From NCBI GenBank assembly GCA_964537965.1, contig CAZIDB010000287.1, positions 1 to 5,401 on the forward strand: 5,401 nucleotides of DNA, given 5' to 3'. The notes beneath the pieces were generated by a model that worked only from the letters and a program-made list of their open reading frames with translations, did no database searches and was not told the DNA's origin. The position numbers and the translations under genes are program-made. This document shows, piece by piece, positions 1 through 5,401 of the stretch (positions are counted from its first letter, which is position 1; each line of letters opens with the position of its first letter). This DNA comes from SURF-24 sp964537965. GTDB lineage: Bacteria > Bacteroidota > Ignavibacteria > Ignavibacteriales > SURF-24.

Positions 1-709
1 TCTGTCCGAAGATATTAAAGGAATCGAACTGGTAATAAAGCTGGTAAGAAGTATCCGTGCTTAATCTGTAATATAATTTCACATCTAATGTTTTTTGAAC
101 ATCGGCATCAACATTAATATTTATTTTCAGTTTAGCATACTGCCAGTAATCATTTTTGTTCCTGTCATATTGATCTGACCACCAGGCACCAATTGAATAG
201 TTTTTATCTGCAGCAGATTCTTCAAATTTCTGCCCGCTTAAAGTCAGACTATCTTTACTGCCTGTTTCTGTTTCAAGCCTCGGACTGTTTGTTTCAAATA
301 TTTCAACTTTAAAATCATATTTTCCACGCGCAAGTTCTTTATTTATATTCCCAATTGGAACAGAGATTTTGTTTTCCGCTTCATTCCCCTGTATACTTGT
401 TTCATTTGAATAAGCATAAAAAGTATATGTTGAAGCATCTTCCAGCTTATAATATACTCTTGCTTTAACTGAGCGGACTATTGATTCTTTAAGGCGTACA
501 TCCATATTCAGCTGCACTGACTGAACATAGCCATCGTTATTAGTATCAATAGTATCTGACCACCAGACTTTGTTGATGGAATAAGTATAATCTTCCTCTT
601 CATCAAGAGATTTGCAGGAAGAAAACACGAGCATCAAAAAAAGAATAAAAAGAAAAGTATTTTTCTTAGTAAAGATTATTATATAGTTTTTTCTTTCAAT
701 CGTTTTCAT
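1..709 (-). CDS. Lipoprotein with duplicated WWSD module, 3' end outside window (partial)
   Basis: The reading frame is open from an ATG at 709 to the left edge (236 codons, no stop), so the C-terminus is missing. Residues 1-32 form a lipoprotein signal: a basic start, a hydrophobic stretch at about 19-29, then FSSC with Cys32 as the likely acylated residue. The mature part holds two copies of one module. Copy 1 starts at Tyr43 (YSI..WWSD, then DxNxDGY at 55-61, then a VxYYKL strand). Copy 2 starts at Tyr171 (YSI..WWSD, then DRNKNDY, then VKLYYRL). The copies are about 128 residues apart. The first acidic loop resembles a calcium-binding DxNxDG loop, and the second is degenerate. The motif recalls 'choice-of-anchor' modules of secreted proteins, but I could not confirm this. 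The start overlaps the upstream gene's stop codon (ATGA), which implies translational coupling. The function is unknown; surface attachment or binding is a guess. Confidence 0.85.
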   Translation of the reverse strand, partial: MKTIERKNYIIIFTKKNTFLFILFLMLVFSSCKSLDEEEDYTYSINKVWWSDTIDTNNDGYVQSVQLNMDVRLKESIVRSVKARVYYKLEDASTYTFYAYSNETSIQGNEAENKISVPIGNINKELARGKYDFKVEIFETNSPRLETETGSKDSLTLSGQKFEESAADKNYSIGAWWSDQYDRNKNDYWQYAKLKININVDADVQKTLDVKLYYRLSTDTSYQLYYQFDSFNIFGQ

Positions 710-2403
710 TCACACTCCTCTGCCGGAAATCTGTTTTCAAGAGGAACTTGTTCCAACGGAATTTCCACTGCAGTCATTGTTTGTGAATATCCTGTACTGC
801 TGTTCAGGTCTTTATCGAAGTCTATGCAAACATCGTAGCCAATTTTTCCAATTCCAATAGAAAAGCAAACTTCAAATGTACCGTCTGTAGAAATTTCTAC
901 ACTTCCTTTAACGGAAATAGAAGCGCAGAGTTTTCCAAGGCAAGCTTTACCTTTCAGGTGAAATTCACCTTTGAATGTAAATACTTCATCTTGCAATGCA
1001 ACAGAAACAGAAAGACCTAAACTATAACCTATTGATAAACTTTTATAACTTGCGTCAAATTCTTTTTTAGCAAAACCGGTTAATTTAAAGTCGCCGCTTT
1101 TATTTACATAACCTTCAACGCCAATTTGCCCAAAGCATGCAACTCCTGCCTGCCCGTAAAAATACATATGCGATGAAGAAACTTCTAACTGAGTTTTACC
1201 CATTTCAATATGAATATTTCCGGGCAAATTAAGGCTGGATTCCATTTTGAATCCTAACATCCAGTCGGATATGTCTGTACCAACAGTTCCATAGAAATAT
1301 TCTTTTTGCTCAAGAGGAATAAGGTAATCAAGAAAATTATAGTCCTTACCAATTACATCACGGAGGAAATCGCTTACAGTTGAAGAAGGGATTTCTCTTA
1401 AACCGGCAAATTTAAATTCAACATCGCCGGTTTCCTGAAATGCAAGAATAATAGTTGCCTGCCCAAGCACAATATCCATATTCAGGAAATCGAGAATTTC
1501 ATTATAAAGACTTAGCTTACCGTTTATGCCAAGATTAAAATCATTTTGCCTGCCTGAAAAGAATTTTTTTATTCCTTCCGGATCGCCAGAGTTAAAACCT
1601 ACGCAACCTTCTCCGGTAATAGAAACCTGATACTTTTCAATTGGAATAGTGCCGCACAAATACAGGTTACCGTAAAAACCTTTAATGCCACCAATACTAA
1701 CTGCCGGTTCAAAGGAAAGATAACCTTGCACAGAAACGCCAAAACCAATATCCTGAAGTTCACCAATTTTAGTTCCGCCAAAATCGCAGGTAAAGAAAAC
1801 AAACGGATCGGTCGGATCAATAGCAATCTTTTTTATTTTAAAGAAAGAAGCATTCTCCAGGAGAGCATTCATTGGGTTATCATCATTCTCATAATAAAAA
1901 TAATAACGGTTCTGGTTTACCGGCCATTCAAACGCGCCTGTTTCAAATTCACTCCCCTTTTTATATCCGAAAGATGTAGCAGTTAGACCAAGCATTTCGA
2001 AATTTTTAAGCAACCCGACTTTAGGAATATCAATTAAAGCAAATCCGTCCAAGTCAGAATAATATTCATCGGAACTTCCTTTGTGTAAAGAAGAAGTATC
2101 TTTTATAAGGTCAAAGTCACCTGAAGTTAACGCCATATCTCCATACTTTGAATTTACCATATAAAGGCTTCCCTTTATTTTAATTCCATATTCAGTTTGG
2201 ATTATATTAGCTTGATTTGTTTTTAATTTAAGAGCATTTGCGCCGCTGCCAAGTGTAATAACCTGTGCGTCAGGTTCTAATTTCTGTTGTTCAAAAGGAT
2301 CAACCGGTTCAACAAAGTTTTCCTTTACACAGCCATACTCAAAAGAGAATAGAACAATACAGGCAACAATAAATGCTTTTTGTAAATGAGTAGAATATTT
2401 CAT
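706..2403 (-). CDS. Beta-rich, cysteine-rich putative lipoprotein, function unknown
   Basis: This is a 565-residue exported protein that I do not recognise as a named family. Residues 1-25 look like a lipoprotein signal ending in FEYGC. Glu at -3 is unusual, so lipidation at Cys25 is likely but not certain. From about 70 to 545 the chain is dominated by short alternating hydrophobic/polar strands rich in Gly and aromatics, especially at 215-330 and 415-528. This suggests a long beta-sheet, beta-solenoid or bridge-like fold. Besides Cys25 there are nine further cysteines (206, 250, 267, 423, 488, 493, 513, 526, 564), which is many for an exported protein, so disulfides or metal binding are possible. 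No catalytic motif is visible. The gene starts 18 nt after the upstream barrel gene, with only a weak GAGA-like ribosome site, and its TGA overlaps the next gene's ATG. The context points to an outer-membrane-associated complex. Confidence 0.88.
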   Translation of the reverse strand: MKYSTHLQKAFIVACIVLFSFEYGCVKENFVEPVDPFEQQKLEPDAQVITLGSGANALKLKTNQANIIQTEYGIKIKGSLYMVNSKYGDMALTSGDFDLIKDTSSLHKGSSDEYYSDLDGFALIDIPKVGLLKNFEMLGLTATSFGYKKGSEFETGAFEWPVNQNRYYFYYENDDNPMNALLENASFFKIKKIAIDPTDPFVFFTCDFGGTKIGELQDIGFGVSVQGYLSFEPAVSIGGIKGFYGNLYLCGTIPIEKYQVSITGEGCVGFNSGDPEGIKKFFSGRQNDFNLGINGKLSLYNEILDFLNMDIVLGQATIILAFQETGDVEFKFAGLREIPSSTVSDFLRDVIGKDYNFLDYLIPLEQKEYFYGTVGTDISDWMLGFKMESSLNLPGNIHIEMGKTQLEVSSSHMYFYGQAGVACFGQIGVEGYVNKSGDFKLTGFAKKEFDASYKSLSIGYSLGLSVSVALQDEVFTFKGEFHLKGKACLGKLCASISVKGSVEISTDGTFEVCFSIGIGKIGYDVCIDFDKDLNSSTGYSQTMTAVEIPLEQVPLENRFPAEECE

Positions 2404-2421
2404 TTCTATCTCAGTTCAAGG

Positions 2422-3516
2422 TTAAAAAATTATTCTATAACCCAGCATTACATTAACCTGGTTAGAGCCGGGATATAATTTATATTGATTCGTGAATTCA
2501 CCAAGTTTTGGCTCTTTCCCGAATACAGCCATTTTAGATCCGAAGAAGAAGTATTGGACATCCACGAAGAAATTGTAAAAGTTTATAAGAAAACCGCCGC
2601 CAAAAACGTAACCAATTCCATTATCTTTTTCTTCAGAAAAGTAATTTGAAAATCCGCTGTACTTTGTATTCTTAAAACCTGCCATCCAATAGTTACCGCC
2701 GCCAAAAATGTATGGTTCCAAATGTTGTTTAAAAATCTTTAAGAATGTGTAACGAATCTGCAGGTAAATTATATGTGCTTCTAAAACGTAAGTTGAAATA
2801 TTTGATTCATTATATGTATAACCGGCTCTAAAACCAAGTTGCCAGTTGGTTTTAGAAAATTCTATAAATCCGCCGTAAGGATTTTTGAAGTTGGAGAAAT
2901 TCTTTTCATAAGGAATTTCTTTTACTCCATACAAACCGCCAATTTCTAAATAATAGTTCCCAAGATTATCAAGCAGGTCTTCAGTCAAAACATATCCTTT
3001 GAAAGGATACACTACCTTTGACCATATCTTATTATTAAAATTTTCTTTTTCAACAATGGCTATTCTATCATCTTTCTCAATTGTACCAATAGTAATTGAT
3101 TGAAAATCCGGTTTCTCTTTTATTAAAGAATGATCTTGACGGCAATACTTATCAAAGCTTTTCCAGCGTGAATTTTCTTTCTCGAAATCATCACGGTTTA
3201 TACTTTCAAGATGATCTTCTTTTTCTTCCTGATTAAATAAATTGTTATCCTGAATAAAACCATTTACAGGATAAATAATTTCCTTCCACCCAAATAGACC
3301 TATTGCATTTTTATCAATTATTGCCAGACACTTGTCCAAATAGATTAAAGTATCCGTAATTGTAGAATCTACTGATGGATAAGAATAAATGAAAGCGGTT
3401 TGATTTGAAATGTAGTAGTAATTTGTTTTCCATTTTTCAGATGAAAAACTTTCCGGAAAAATTGTAGCGAAAGATATAAAGCAAGCAATACACGCTAAAT
3501 GTAATTTACTTCGCAT
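2422..3516 (-). CDS. Exported protein with two SH3-like modules and a C-terminal outer-membrane beta-barrel
   Basis: The protein has 364 residues. Residues 1 to about 26 form a Sec signal peptide. Two related SH3-like (SH3b-type) modules follow, at about 34-94 and 128-183. Both end in the same pattern, W..(I/V)(I/V)YP..G(F/Y)(I/V)...(N/D)L (GWKEIIYPVNGFI and IWSKVVYPFKGYV), and a charged linker (97-127) separates them. From Tyr188 to the end (about 177 residues) there are alternating amphipathic strands with aromatic girdles, such as YLEIGGLYGV, WQLGFRAGYTY, YIFGGG and FFVDVQYFF. The protein ends in GYRIIF, the C-terminal aromatic typical of BAM-assembled porin-like proteins. The size fits an eight-stranded barrel. 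The SH3 modules would face the periplasm, perhaps touching peptidoglycan or a partner protein. It is the first gene of the operon. AAGG directly abuts the ATG, too close for a normal Shine-Dalgarno. Fold confidence is good, but the biological role is unknown. Confidence 0.88.
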   Translation of the reverse strand: MRSKLHLACIACFISFATIFPESFSSEKWKTNYYYISNQTAFIYSYPSVDSTITDTLIYLDKCLAIIDKNAIGLFGWKEIIYPVNGFIQDNNLFNQEEKEDHLESINRDDFEKENSRWKSFDKYCRQDHSLIKEKPDFQSITIGTIEKDDRIAIVEKENFNNKIWSKVVYPFKGYVLTEDLLDNLGNYYLEIGGLYGVKEIPYEKNFSNFKNPYGGFIEFSKTNWQLGFRAGYTYNESNISTYVLEAHIIYLQIRYTFLKIFKQHLEPYIFGGGNYWMAGFKNTKYSGFSNYFSEEKDNGIGYVFGGGFLINFYNFFVDVQYFFFGSKMAVFGKEPKLGEFTNQYKLYPGSNQVNVMLGYRIIF

Positions 3517-3571
3517 CCTTAAACACTATATTTTATAAGGAGAAAATGACCCTTAATTGAAAGACTGCTCC

Positions 3572-3600
3572 AAAATAGAAAATATATTTTTAATATACAA
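3572..3600 (-). promoter_or_regulatory. Possible sigma70-like promoter for the minus-strand operon
   Basis: Read on the minus strand, TTGTAT (3600-3595) and TATTTT (3577-3572) are separated by 17 bases and lie 55 bases upstream of the barrel gene's ATG. Three of six and four of six positions match the -35 and -10 consensus. The region is AT-rich, so chance matches are easy. FCB bacteria often use a different -33/-7 consensus, which makes this tentative. Confidence 0.22.
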
Positions 3601-3671
3601 TGTTTTTTTGAGGCAATAGGCTGATTCCGACTGAGAACGAATGAAGGTAAAAAATCTACAAGGAATAGGTA

Positions 3672-3896
3672 ATGAGAAGAACAAAAAGAATTCACCTGAC
3701 AGACGAAATAAATAATGATTTTTTAACTCACCCCTCGCGAATGAAACGACAAAATCCCCTCTCTTGGCAAGAGAGCCTGCCTTGCCGCAGGCAGGGGGAA
3801 AACCTGCGACAGCAGGTTGGAGTGAGTTTTGTTGATAATAAAGTGTTTATTTCTTCCATGTCGGAATTACAAAAATATCCGCCAGACTTCAGCTAA
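3672..3896 (+). CDS. Doubtful 74-codon ORF largely made of a palindromic repeat
   Basis: An ATG at 3672 is preceded by AAGGA (3660-3664) with 7-nt spacing and opens a 74-codon frame ending at TAA 3894-3896. Only the first 17 or so codons and the last 20 or so lie outside the palindromic element at 3721-3830. The middle is the translation of its hairpins (basic and Gln-rich, no recognisable fold). There is no signal peptide, hydrophobic core or domain. The likeliest explanation is that an intergenic repeat happens to keep a frame open. The alternative is a small protein invaded in frame by a repeat, as described for some palindromic elements that insert into genes. The acceptable ribosome site is the only argument for expression. 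Confidence 0.2.
   Translation: MRRTKRIHLTDEINNDFLTHPSRMKRQNPLSWQESLPCRRQGENLRQQVGVSFVDNKVFISSMSELQKYPPDFS
3721..3830 (+). repeat. Nested palindromic (hairpin) repeat element
   Basis: The outer ends are inverted: AACTCAC (3725-3731) and GTGAGTT (3822-3828). Inside lie three hairpins in a row. The first is an 8-bp palindrome, CTCTCTTG/CAAGAGAG (3759-3775). The second is CCTGCCT/AGGCAGG (3776-3782 with 3789-3795). The third is AACCTGC/GCAGGTT with loop GACA (3801-3818). The CCCC before the first hairpin finds its GGGG partner only after the second, as if the second had been inserted into a longer palindrome. The local G+C content is clearly higher than the surroundings. This looks like a dispersed REP/MITE-like intergenic element. 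Copy number elsewhere cannot be seen here. Confidence 0.7.
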
Positions 3897-3900
3897 AACC

Positions 3901-3929
3901 TTGACAACAAAAAATAATTAAACTAATAT
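3901..3929 (+). promoter_or_regulatory. Sigma70-like promoter
   Basis: A perfect TTGACA (3901-3906) is followed after 17 bases by TAATAT (3924-3929), which matches four of six -10 positions. Transcription would start near 3936 and run through the hairpin region toward the gene at 4306. If the hairpins form a leader or a small RNA, this is the natural promoter for it. Use of this site by this organism's polymerase is inferred. Confidence 0.35.
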
Positions 3930-4037
3930 TGCGAAGAAAATTATTCCAAATCTGTGGGGATAAGGTTGAGATCATGGTTTTCAAATCTCTCTTTTATTTA
4001 CTCGTCCAAACGAACTTCCAATTACTATATAGATTTT

Positions 4038-4114
4038 CAAAGGAATTATTTAATGCACGTTATCGCTGAAGTTAAATTCTTCTGAGTTTAACTTATGCGG
4101 GATAACATTCCTTG
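4038..4114 (+). repeat. Long imperfect hairpin
   Basis: Three nested stems of about 8 bp share one axis. The inner stem is AAGTTAAA/TTTAACTT (4069-4076 with 4087-4094, 10-nt loop). The middle stem is GTTATCGC with GC(gg)GATAAC (4059-4066 with 4097-4106, two bulged G). The outer stem is CAA(A)GGAAT with ATTCCTTG (4038-4046 with 4107-4114, one bulged A). A 12-nt internal loop lies on the left side. It cannot form together with the attC-like fold at 4086-4147, because both use 4086-4114. It could be a leader RNA structure or part of a recombination site. Confidence 0.5.
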
Positions 4115-4147
4115 TATCGGATTGATAACCCGAATGGACGTTAGAAT
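4086..4147 (+). mobile_element. attC-like integron recombination site (left of the cassette-like gene)
   Basis: The left end GTTTAAC (4086-4092) fits the attC R'' consensus RYYYAAC. The right end GTTAGAA (4140-4146) keeps the GTT of GTTRRRY but misses the final pyrimidine. Between them, stems alternate with symmetric mismatches: ATGCGGG/CCCGAAT (4095-4101 with 4129-4135, one mismatch), a 4-by-4 internal loop ATAA/ATAA, and CATTCC/GGATTG (4106-4111 with 4119-4124, one mismatch), closed by a 7-base apical loop. Spacers of 2 and 4 bases next to the ends give unpaired bases, as in attC sites. The length of about 61 nt is at the short end of the attC range. The call rests on architecture only. Confidence 0.4.
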
Positions 4148-4292
4148 AGAATTGGAAAAGTTTTGATAAAATAATAGCCAATGAATATTGTCTGTGAGAC
4201 TGAAGCCAGTAATTAAGGATTATAAATACAATAGGTAAAGTATTTTTACTTGACTTTCTTTTCTATAGAAAACGCAGTTATCCATATAACTA

Positions 4293-4298
4293 AAGGAG
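4293..4298 (+). promoter_or_regulatory. Strong Shine-Dalgarno, favours the second ATG
   Basis: AAGGAG (4293-4298) lies 4 bases before an ATG at 4303 and 7 bases before the adjoining ATG at 4306. The 7-base spacing is closer to optimal, so 4306 is preferred. The difference is one Met. The minus-strand operon genes have no comparable ribosome site. Confidence 0.7.
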
Positions 4299-4305
4299 TT
4301 GAATG

Positions 4306-5301
4306 ATGAAAAAATTATTTCTCGTATCAATTTTTCTTTTCGCTTGTTCAATAGTATTTCCACAGGTTTTGGACATTGAGTATGGAAAGATCGAATTTAT
4401 TGGGCTTAAATCATTTTCAGCTAAAGCTATTGTAGATTCTCTCTCTTTGCTACATCCTGGAAAACCCATTCACGCTTGTGCTGGTTCAATGAAAAAGGAT
4501 TTTGGTTTTGCAGAAGTATCATCATTAGTCTATCCCATAGAGAATAGAAAATTTTACTATGTGATTACTATAATTGAAAATGATTCGGCAAAGAGAATAA
4601 GCTACGTAAATGCTCCTAAAGATTTTTTGGAAACCTTTCAATCATTTAATGAAATAAAAGGAATTGTTGATGATCAGGAAATATATTTTTCAGCACTTCT
4701 AAAGTATTATAGAATATCCAAAGATGGTTACATAGATAGTGCAAAAATTTTCTCTGAGAAATTCAGATTGGATACCACATCACTAAAAATATTTTGTCAA
4801 TTTCTTAAAGAACATCAATCACCTGAAGATTTAAATTTAGCTTTGTGGTTGTTAAACAACGATTCTAATTTAACGAACAATAAAGTTGCTCTTGCCATAC
4901 TAACAAATTTTGACAATTATGATATTGTTTGGTGGACACTAATGAATTTACAAAGAAGTAAAAATATTCATATTTCTATGGACTCAATAGAAATATTAAG
5001 ACTACTTATGGATAAACCAAGAAATGTAAATTGGAGCCCGGCAGTTCCGGCAATTAAAAGTATTTTGGCTGGCAGTAATTTATTTGCATATTGGAGTACA
5101 CTTGAATTACTTGTAAAAACCAATATATCATTCCAACTTGCTAATCAACTTTTAAAGGATAACAAAGATTTATTAATTGACTATTTAAATGCACAACATA
5201 TGCAAACTCGTAATCTGGCTGTTCAATTTATTAAGCATATAAGTAATAATGAAGTATCCGATGATCCAAATGAATGTAAAGAGTGGTTATTAAAATTATA
5301 A
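4306..5301 (+). CDS. Exported POTRA-like protein with helical HEAT-like C-terminal region
   Basis: The product has 331 residues from the ATG at 4306; an ATG at 4303 would add one Met. Residue numbers below count from the 4303 Met. Residues 1 to about 21 form a signal peptide: KK, a hydrophobic core, then a VFPQ end. Residues 26-92 read like a POTRA domain: GKIEFIGLKSFS, a helix, an HPGKPI turn, a second helix, a GFAEV turn, and a closing strand ending YVITIIE. From about 120 to the C-terminus the chain appears all-helical, with paired amphipathic helices from about 170 on that suggest degenerate HEAT/ARM-like repeats. There is no beta-barrel, unlike BamA or TamA, so it is probably a soluble periplasmic or surface adaptor protein. 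The gene is alone on the plus strand, with attC-like repeats starting 220 bases before it and 6 bases after it. Its composition looks more AT-rich than the operon. The function is unknown. Confidence 0.85.
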   Translation: MKKLFLVSIFLFACSIVFPQVLDIEYGKIEFIGLKSFSAKAIVDSLSLLHPGKPIHACAGSMKKDFGFAEVSSLVYPIENRKFYYVITIIENDSAKRISYVNAPKDFLETFQSFNEIKGIVDDQEIYFSALLKYYRISKDGYIDSAKIFSEKFRLDTTSLKIFCQFLKEHQSPEDLNLALWLLNNDSNLTNNKVALAILTNFDNYDIVWWTLMNLQRSKNIHISMDSIEILRLLMDKPRNVNWSPAVPAIKSILAGSNLFAYWSTLELLVKTNISFQLANQLLKDNKDLLIDYLNAQHMQTRNLAVQFIKHISNNEVSDDPNECKEWLLKL

Positions 5302-5307
5302 ATAAAT

Positions 5308-5400
5308 GGCTAACAGGCTGCTGCTAATGAACCTGCTTTCAACAGACAGGCAAACCTCATATCAGAGGCAGGCTAAATAATTCAAGAAGCGGAGTTATTT
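5308..5400 (+). mobile_element. attC-like integron recombination site (right of the cassette-like gene)
   Basis: It begins six bases after the stop codon, where the attC of a gene cassette is normally found. The left end GGCTAAC (5308-5314) fits RYYYAAC except at position 2. The right end GTTATTT (5394-5400) keeps only GTT and one purine. TAAC pairs with GTTA. GCTGCT (5320-5325) pairs with AGAAGC (5385-5390) with one mismatch. AAT (5326-5328) pairs with ATT (5380-5382), leaving two extrahelical bases. CCTGC (5332-5336) pairs with GCAGG (5368-5372), and a small CTC/GAG hairpin lies inside. The length of 93 nt is usual for attC. The right end is at the window edge, so what follows is unseen. 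A simple degenerate inverted repeat remains possible. Confidence 0.35.
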
Positions 5401-5401
5401 A

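Larger units (their letters stand above)
3897..4302 (+). other. Structured intergenic region upstream of the plus-strand gene
   Basis: These 406 bases have no convincing gene. In order they hold a sigma70-like promoter (3901-3929), an open frame without a proper start (3927-4085), a long imperfect hairpin (4038-4114), an attC-like inverted repeat (4086-4147) that overlaps it, an AT-rich stretch with nothing recognisable (4158-4290), and the Shine-Dalgarno of the next gene. The open frame contains an ATG at 4053 behind AAAGGA with 8-nt spacing. That would give a 10-residue peptide (MHVIAEVKFF) ending in TGA at 4083-4085, exactly abutting the attC-like repeat. No tRNA, rRNA or known riboswitch is recognised. 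Confidence 0.5.

Noticed and set aside
1599..1826. 75-codon open frame on the minus strand
   Set aside because: It lies wholly inside the 565-residue lipoprotein gene on the same strand in another frame, with no own ribosome site and no recognisable product.
1726..1986. 86-codon plus-strand open frame
   Set aside because: It is antisense to the lipoprotein gene, has no ribosome site, and its composition is that of a reverse-frame shadow.
3641..3715. 24-codon frame (MKVKNLQGIGNEK start)
   Set aside because: It is short, overlaps the doubtful ORF at 3672 in another frame, has no clear Shine-Dalgarno and shows no recognisable feature.
3756..3798. Rho-independent terminator in the palindromic element
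   Set aside because: The stems are strong but no T-run follows on either strand. The repeat-element explanation fits better.
3721..3830. CRISPR array
   Set aside because: The hairpins differ from one another and there are no regularly spaced direct repeats or unique spacers.
3974..4069. 31-codon frame with AAGG eight bases upstream
   Set aside because: It overlaps the hairpin region, has a weak ribosome site and no similarity I can recognise. Chance is sufficient in AT-rich DNA.
4003..4140. CGTCCA (4003-4008) pairing with TGGACG (4135-4140) and TTCCAATT (4016-4023) pairing with AATTGGAA (4150-4157)
   Set aside because: The two pairings cross each other, so they would form a pseudoknot, and each is only 6-8 bp across more than 120 bases. 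This is too weak to claim without covariation.
4250..4269. TTGACT and TATAGA close to the plus-strand gene as a promoter
   Set aside because: The spacer is only 8 bases, far too short for a sigma70 promoter.

Overview
The window suggests an AT-rich bacterium of the Bacteroidota/Chlorobiota/Ignavibacteria (FCB) group. This rests on three things: short hydrophobic exported N-termini, loose lipoboxes on two lipoproteins, and an outer-membrane barrel ending in aromatic Phe. It is an inference from style, not from a marker gene.

Left two thirds (1-3516, minus strand): a tightly packed three-gene envelope operon. It reads from right to left. First comes an exported protein with two SH3-like modules and a C-terminal outer-membrane beta-barrel (3516-2422). 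An 18-nt gap leads to a 565-residue beta-rich, cysteine-rich lipoprotein of unknown function (2403-706). A 4-nt ATGA overlap then leads to a second lipoprotein with a duplicated WWSD module (709 to beyond the left edge). All three products should sit in or on the outer membrane, so a shared surface complex is plausible but unproven.

Middle (3517-4302): a divergent intergenic region. It holds a possible promoter for the operon and a doubtful 74-codon ORF. Most of that ORF is a nested palindromic repeat (3721-3830), apparently a hairpin element with two further hairpins inserted in it. Next come a good sigma70-like promoter and a densely structured stretch (4038-4147) with two mutually exclusive long hairpins.

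Right (4303-5401, plus strand): one gene encoding an exported protein with a POTRA-like N-terminal domain and a helical, HEAT-like C-terminal region. It has a strong Shine-Dalgarno sequence. It lies between two imperfect inverted repeats (4086-4147 and 5308-5400). Each has the end-to-end plan of an integron attC site: AAC at the left, GTT at the right, mismatched stems and extrahelical bases between. The second begins only six bases after the stop codon. If both are real attC sites, this is a single-gene integron cassette of about 1.25 kb carrying an unusual envelope protein. This is the most interesting hypothesis in the window. No integrase is visible.
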